Part shown: piece by piece, positions 61,934 to 64,000 of the stretch
Layout: every line of letters starts with the position of its first letter
Position numbering within the stretch: the first letter of the stretch is position 1
NCBI GenBank assembly: GCA_900538705.1
Contig: UPZG01000002.1
Coordinates: 186,001 to 250,000, forward strand
Length of the DNA: 64,000 nt
From: an uncultured Porphyromonadaceae bacterium
GTDB lineage: Bacteria; Bacteroidota; Bacteroidia; Bacteroidales; Barnesiellaceae_A
Direction of reading: 5' to 3'
Position numbers and translations under genes: made by a program
Notes under the pieces: model-generated
What the model was told of the DNA's origin: nothing
Database searches by the model: none
Seen by the model: only the letters and a program-made list of their open reading frames with translations

Positions 61934-62946
61934 TGAAACCTTTGCATATCTTCACCGAGATACTTCTTGCAATCGCCCTGATTACAAGTGTTACAAGCTG
62001 TTCCACCCAACCACAATACAGGGTGTTGAACGGGATGCTTCACACACCATATTCCGTGAAGTATGAAGCTACAGAGAGTTACGACGACGAGATACGCGAC
62101 CTCTTGCAAGCATATTATCACTCGATAAACCCGTTTGACAGTACATCTATCATTTCGCGTGTCAACCGTAACGAAGCAGTCGTTACCGATTCCATCTTCC
62201 GGTCGGTGTTTACTGTCGCCACACAAGTAGCACAAAATACCGACGGCGCATTAGACGTAACCTGCTCGCCTCTCATCAACTTATGGGGATTTGGATTTAC
62301 TGACGACAGCACATCCACTACACAAGCTAACATAGACAGCATACTCACTTTTGTAGGGTATGAGAAGGTACACATCGACTCGGCAGGATACGTGCAAAAA
62401 GATGACCCACGCATACAACTCAACTTCTCGGCTCTCGGCGACGGATGTAGTTGCGACCTCATAGGCCACTTGTTAGAACAGCATGGTGTGAAAAATTATA
62501 TGGTAGAGGTAGGTGGCGAGGTGCGCTCGTGCGGAGTTAATGCCCAAGGCAAAGGATGGCGAATAGGCATTGTAACCCCCGAAGATGACCCTGATGGCAT
62601 CAACAACGACCTGCAAGCTATCGTTTCGCTGCAAGGCACCTACGGACTTGCCACATCGGGTAACTATCGTAACTTTCACGAAAAGGACGGACACAAATAT
62701 GGTCACACCATCAACCCCAAGACCGGCTATCCGGCCGAGCAGGATGTGCTGAGTGCTACAGTCATCGCACCATCGTGTATGGTTGCCGATGCTTATGCCA
62801 CAGCCATCATGGTGACAGGTCGTGAGAAAGCGGCCGAACTGTCACGGCTCCACCCCGAAATAGCCTACTACCTCATCTACAGCCGTCCCGACGGAACAAT
62901 GGCAACAGAATACTCTCCGTCATTCGAGCCATTTTTACAACAATAA
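61933..62946 (+). CDS. apbE: FAD:protein FMN transferase, ApbE family lipoprotein
   Basis: 337 residues. Lipoprotein signal ending SVTSC (Cys 23). The ApbE fold shows LNFSALGDGCSCDLIGHLL, the VEVGGEVRSCG motif and the HTINPKTGYPA metal-binding region, with late Asp in VADAYATA. It attaches FMN to Thr or Ser of NqrB/NqrC or RnfG/D in the envelope. Those genes are not here. Its start shares a base with the thrA stop (TAATG), an odd pairing for an amino-acid gene. The extra Cys residues near 183-185 (GCSC) are unusual for the family's canonical G-x-x-K/A-G stretch. Confidence 0.92.
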   Translation: MKPLHIFTEILLAIALITSVTSCSTQPQYRVLNGMLHTPYSVKYEATESYDDEIRDLLQAYYHSINPFDSTSIISRVNRNEAVVTDSIFRSVFTVATQVAQNTDGALDVTCSPLINLWGFGFTDDSTSTTQANIDSILTFVGYEKVHIDSAGYVQKDDPRIQLNFSALGDGCSCDLIGHLLEQHGVKNYMVEVGGEVRSCGVNAQGKGWRIGIVTPEDDPDGINNDLQAIVSLQGTYGLATSGNYRNFHEKDGHKYGHTINPKTGYPAEQDVLSATVIAPSCMVADAYATAIMVTGREKAAELSRLHPEIAYYLIYSRPDGTMATEYSPSFEPFLQQ

Positions 62947-62967
62947 TACCAACCAACTATTATACCA

Positions 62968-63004
62968 CAAAGGCCCTTGTCAATGACTATGACAAGGGCC
63001 TTTG
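62968..63004 (+). terminator. Terminator of the thrA-apbE operon
   Basis: A perfect 15-base-pair stem (62968-62982 with 62990-63004) around a 7-base loop, ending TTTG and then AT-rich sequence. It lies 21 bases past the apbE stop. Confidence 0.8.
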
Positions 63005-63054
63005 CATATAACTATAATTAATTACAAGCAAAAACTTCCCAGCCGAAAGAGATA

Positions 63055-63085
63055 TTGCAAAATAATGCCTTTTTATCTAATTTTG
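63055..63085 (+). promoter_or_regulatory. Promoter abutting the WG-repeat gene
   Basis: TTG at 63055-63057 and TAATTTTG at 63078-63085 are 20 bases apart, an excellent match. The ATG at 63091 begins only 5 bases after the -7 box, so the transcript may be leaderless. Confidence 0.65.
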
Positions 63086-63090
63086 TACGC

Positions 63091-64000
63091 ATGAAATGCA
63101 ACACTCTTACCCTTTGCCTGCTTACCGTGGCAGGTGCGTTTGTGGCATGTACCCCCGACAGCAACACACTACAACCACAAACAAGTTATCTTATTGTCAT
63201 GGGCGAAGATTCGTGCCGCAACATCTCTTACAGTGACGAACAACGATTTGCCGCTCCTTTCCGCAACATGTCGTTATACTATAACGGACTGGCTCTCGTA
63301 TGCGACTCGGACGCTATGTATGGATACGTCAACAACAAGGGTGAGTTTACCATACCCGCCCGATACGACCTGGCTACCGTATTCAGTGAGGGACTTGCCT
63401 GGGTACTTAAGAAAGGCGATATGCCCGGCGCCATCGACGACGGAGGTCGCGTAAAGCTCTCACTGCGCGATGCTGTGGCTGTAAGGGCTTTTCATGAAGG
63501 TCATGCCGCTTTTGCTACAGTAAAGCGCGGTATTACCCTCTGGGGATTTATCAACAAAAAGGGAGAAGAGTCGATAAAGCCACGTTTCAAAGCTGTCAAG
63601 AACTACTGTCAGGGATTGGCCGCCGTACAAGATATAAATACAGGTCTATGGGGATATATAGATCTTGCTGACTCTCTGCGCTTTCCATGCCGTTATATAG
63701 AGGCCAACTCGTTCGACGAAAATGGCTCTGCTCTTGTACGCGACGATAAGGGCTACCTTCTCATCGACCGCAACGGACTACCCCTCACCATGTTATCGTC
63801 GTACGAAATAGTCATCCCCGATGGCGAATATCTGCGTGTATGCTATGACAAAAAATGGGGATGGTGCGATAAGAACGGTACTACCGTCATTAAGCCTTGT
63901 TACGAAGATTGTCGGGCTTTTGGTAACGCACCGTTGGCACCGGTATTTATCAGAGGCAAATGGGCATATGTAGACCGCAGCGGCAAGATTGCTATCAAAC
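63091..64000 (+). CDS. WG-repeat lipoprotein (partial)
   Basis: The frame runs from ATG 63091 to the window edge, 303 residues seen. A probable lipoprotein signal ends GAFVAC (Cys 20). WG-repeat units follow with patterns such as MYGYVNNKGEFTIPARYD, LWGFINKKGEESIKPRF, LWGYIDL, KWGWCDKNGTTVIKPCYE and KWAYVDRSGKIAIK, spaced about 50-60 residues, so it is probably a beta-propeller-like surface or periplasmic protein of unknown binding partner. Its C-terminus lies outside. Confidence 0.85.
   Translation, partial: MKCNTLTLCLLTVAGAFVACTPDSNTLQPQTSYLIVMGEDSCRNISYSDEQRFAAPFRNMSLYYNGLALVCDSDAMYGYVNNKGEFTIPARYDLATVFSEGLAWVLKKGDMPGAIDDGGRVKLSLRDAVAVRAFHEGHAAFATVKRGITLWGFINKKGEESIKPRFKAVKNYCQGLAAVQDINTGLWGYIDLADSLRFPCRYIEANSFDENGSALVRDDKGYLLIDRNGLPLTMLSSYEIVIPDGEYLRVCYDKKWGWCDKNGTTVIKPCYEDCRAFGNAPLAPVFIRGKWAYVDRSGKIAIK

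Noticed and set aside
1..64000. tRNA, rRNA, insertion sequence, prophage or integrative element
   Set aside because: I looked for cloverleaf ends, transposase motifs and integrase signatures and found none; a tRNAscan and ISfinder search would confirm.

Overview
The window is a stretch of ordinary chromosome from a Bacteroidales bacterium, probably an anaerobic gut or oral commensal. The evidence is a type IX secretion operon (porP-gldK-gldL-gldM-gldN), a SusC/SusD outer-membrane pair, several Bacteroidetes-type promoters (TAnnTTTG at -7 with TTG/TTTG about 19-20 bases upstream), signal peptides that put Gln at +1, and small families typical of the order. I cannot fix the genus; a Barnesiella- or Coprobacter-like organism would fit, but that is only an impression. 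I see no rRNA or tRNA gene, insertion sequence, phage gene, integrase or CRISPR array.

Layout. 1-1,250: end of a membrane protein and a membrane-anchored partner. 1,467-2,735: two small or uncharacterised membrane proteins, converging on a shared hairpin. 3,003-9,041: low-molecular-weight tyrosine phosphatase, then parE-coaD-S41 protease in overlapping reading frames, then trpS. 9,190-12,676 (minus): GIN-domain repeat protein, ATP:cob(I)alamin adenosyltransferase, LOG-family hydrolase, sufE and an M28 glutaminyl-cyclase-like lipoprotein. 12,927-17,318 (minus): xylose operon xylB-xylA-xylE. 17,609-23,778 (minus): type IX secretion core. 23,918-26,732 (minus): hflX, a thioesterase, dprA. 27,066-27,780: a small secreted protein preceded by a strong candidate structured RNA. 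27,964-36,786 (minus): acetylxylan-esterase-like enzyme, SusC, SusD, a beta-helix surface lipoprotein and a small lipoprotein. 36,921-39,133 (minus): zinc/manganese uptake ATPase and binding lipoprotein without a permease, and a GNAT acetyltransferase.

39,531-43,580: Lrp/AsnC regulator, inositol-monophosphatase family enzyme, pepD (minus), a 70-residue membrane protein and a Skp/OmpH-like lipoprotein. 43,688-44,635 (minus): UDP-glucuronate decarboxylase-like enzyme. 45,017-51,046 (minus): heavy-metal RND efflux operon led by a His/Cys-rich small protein. 51,304-54,137: thioredoxin, a dihydroorotate-dehydrogenase-like flavoprotein and a flavodiiron protein. 54,334-56,031 (minus): a protein with two copies of an unrecognised domain and a type IX sorting signal. 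56,650-62,946: two DUF1573 proteins, meaB, thrA, apbE. 63,091-64,000: start of a WG-repeat lipoprotein.

How parts may connect. The xylose operon, the esterase and the Sus-like locus suggest use of acetylated xylan-type glycans, but no glycoside hydrolase or dedicated regulator is present, so this is inference. The type IX operon and the cargo-like protein at 54 kb belong to one export pathway, and the glutaminyl-cyclase-like enzyme fits the many exported proteins here whose predicted mature N-terminus is Gln. The cobalamin adenosyltransferase and MeaB point to a methylmalonyl-CoA mutase elsewhere in the genome. The most novel-looking item is the candidate 6S-like RNA near 27.5-27.7 kb.
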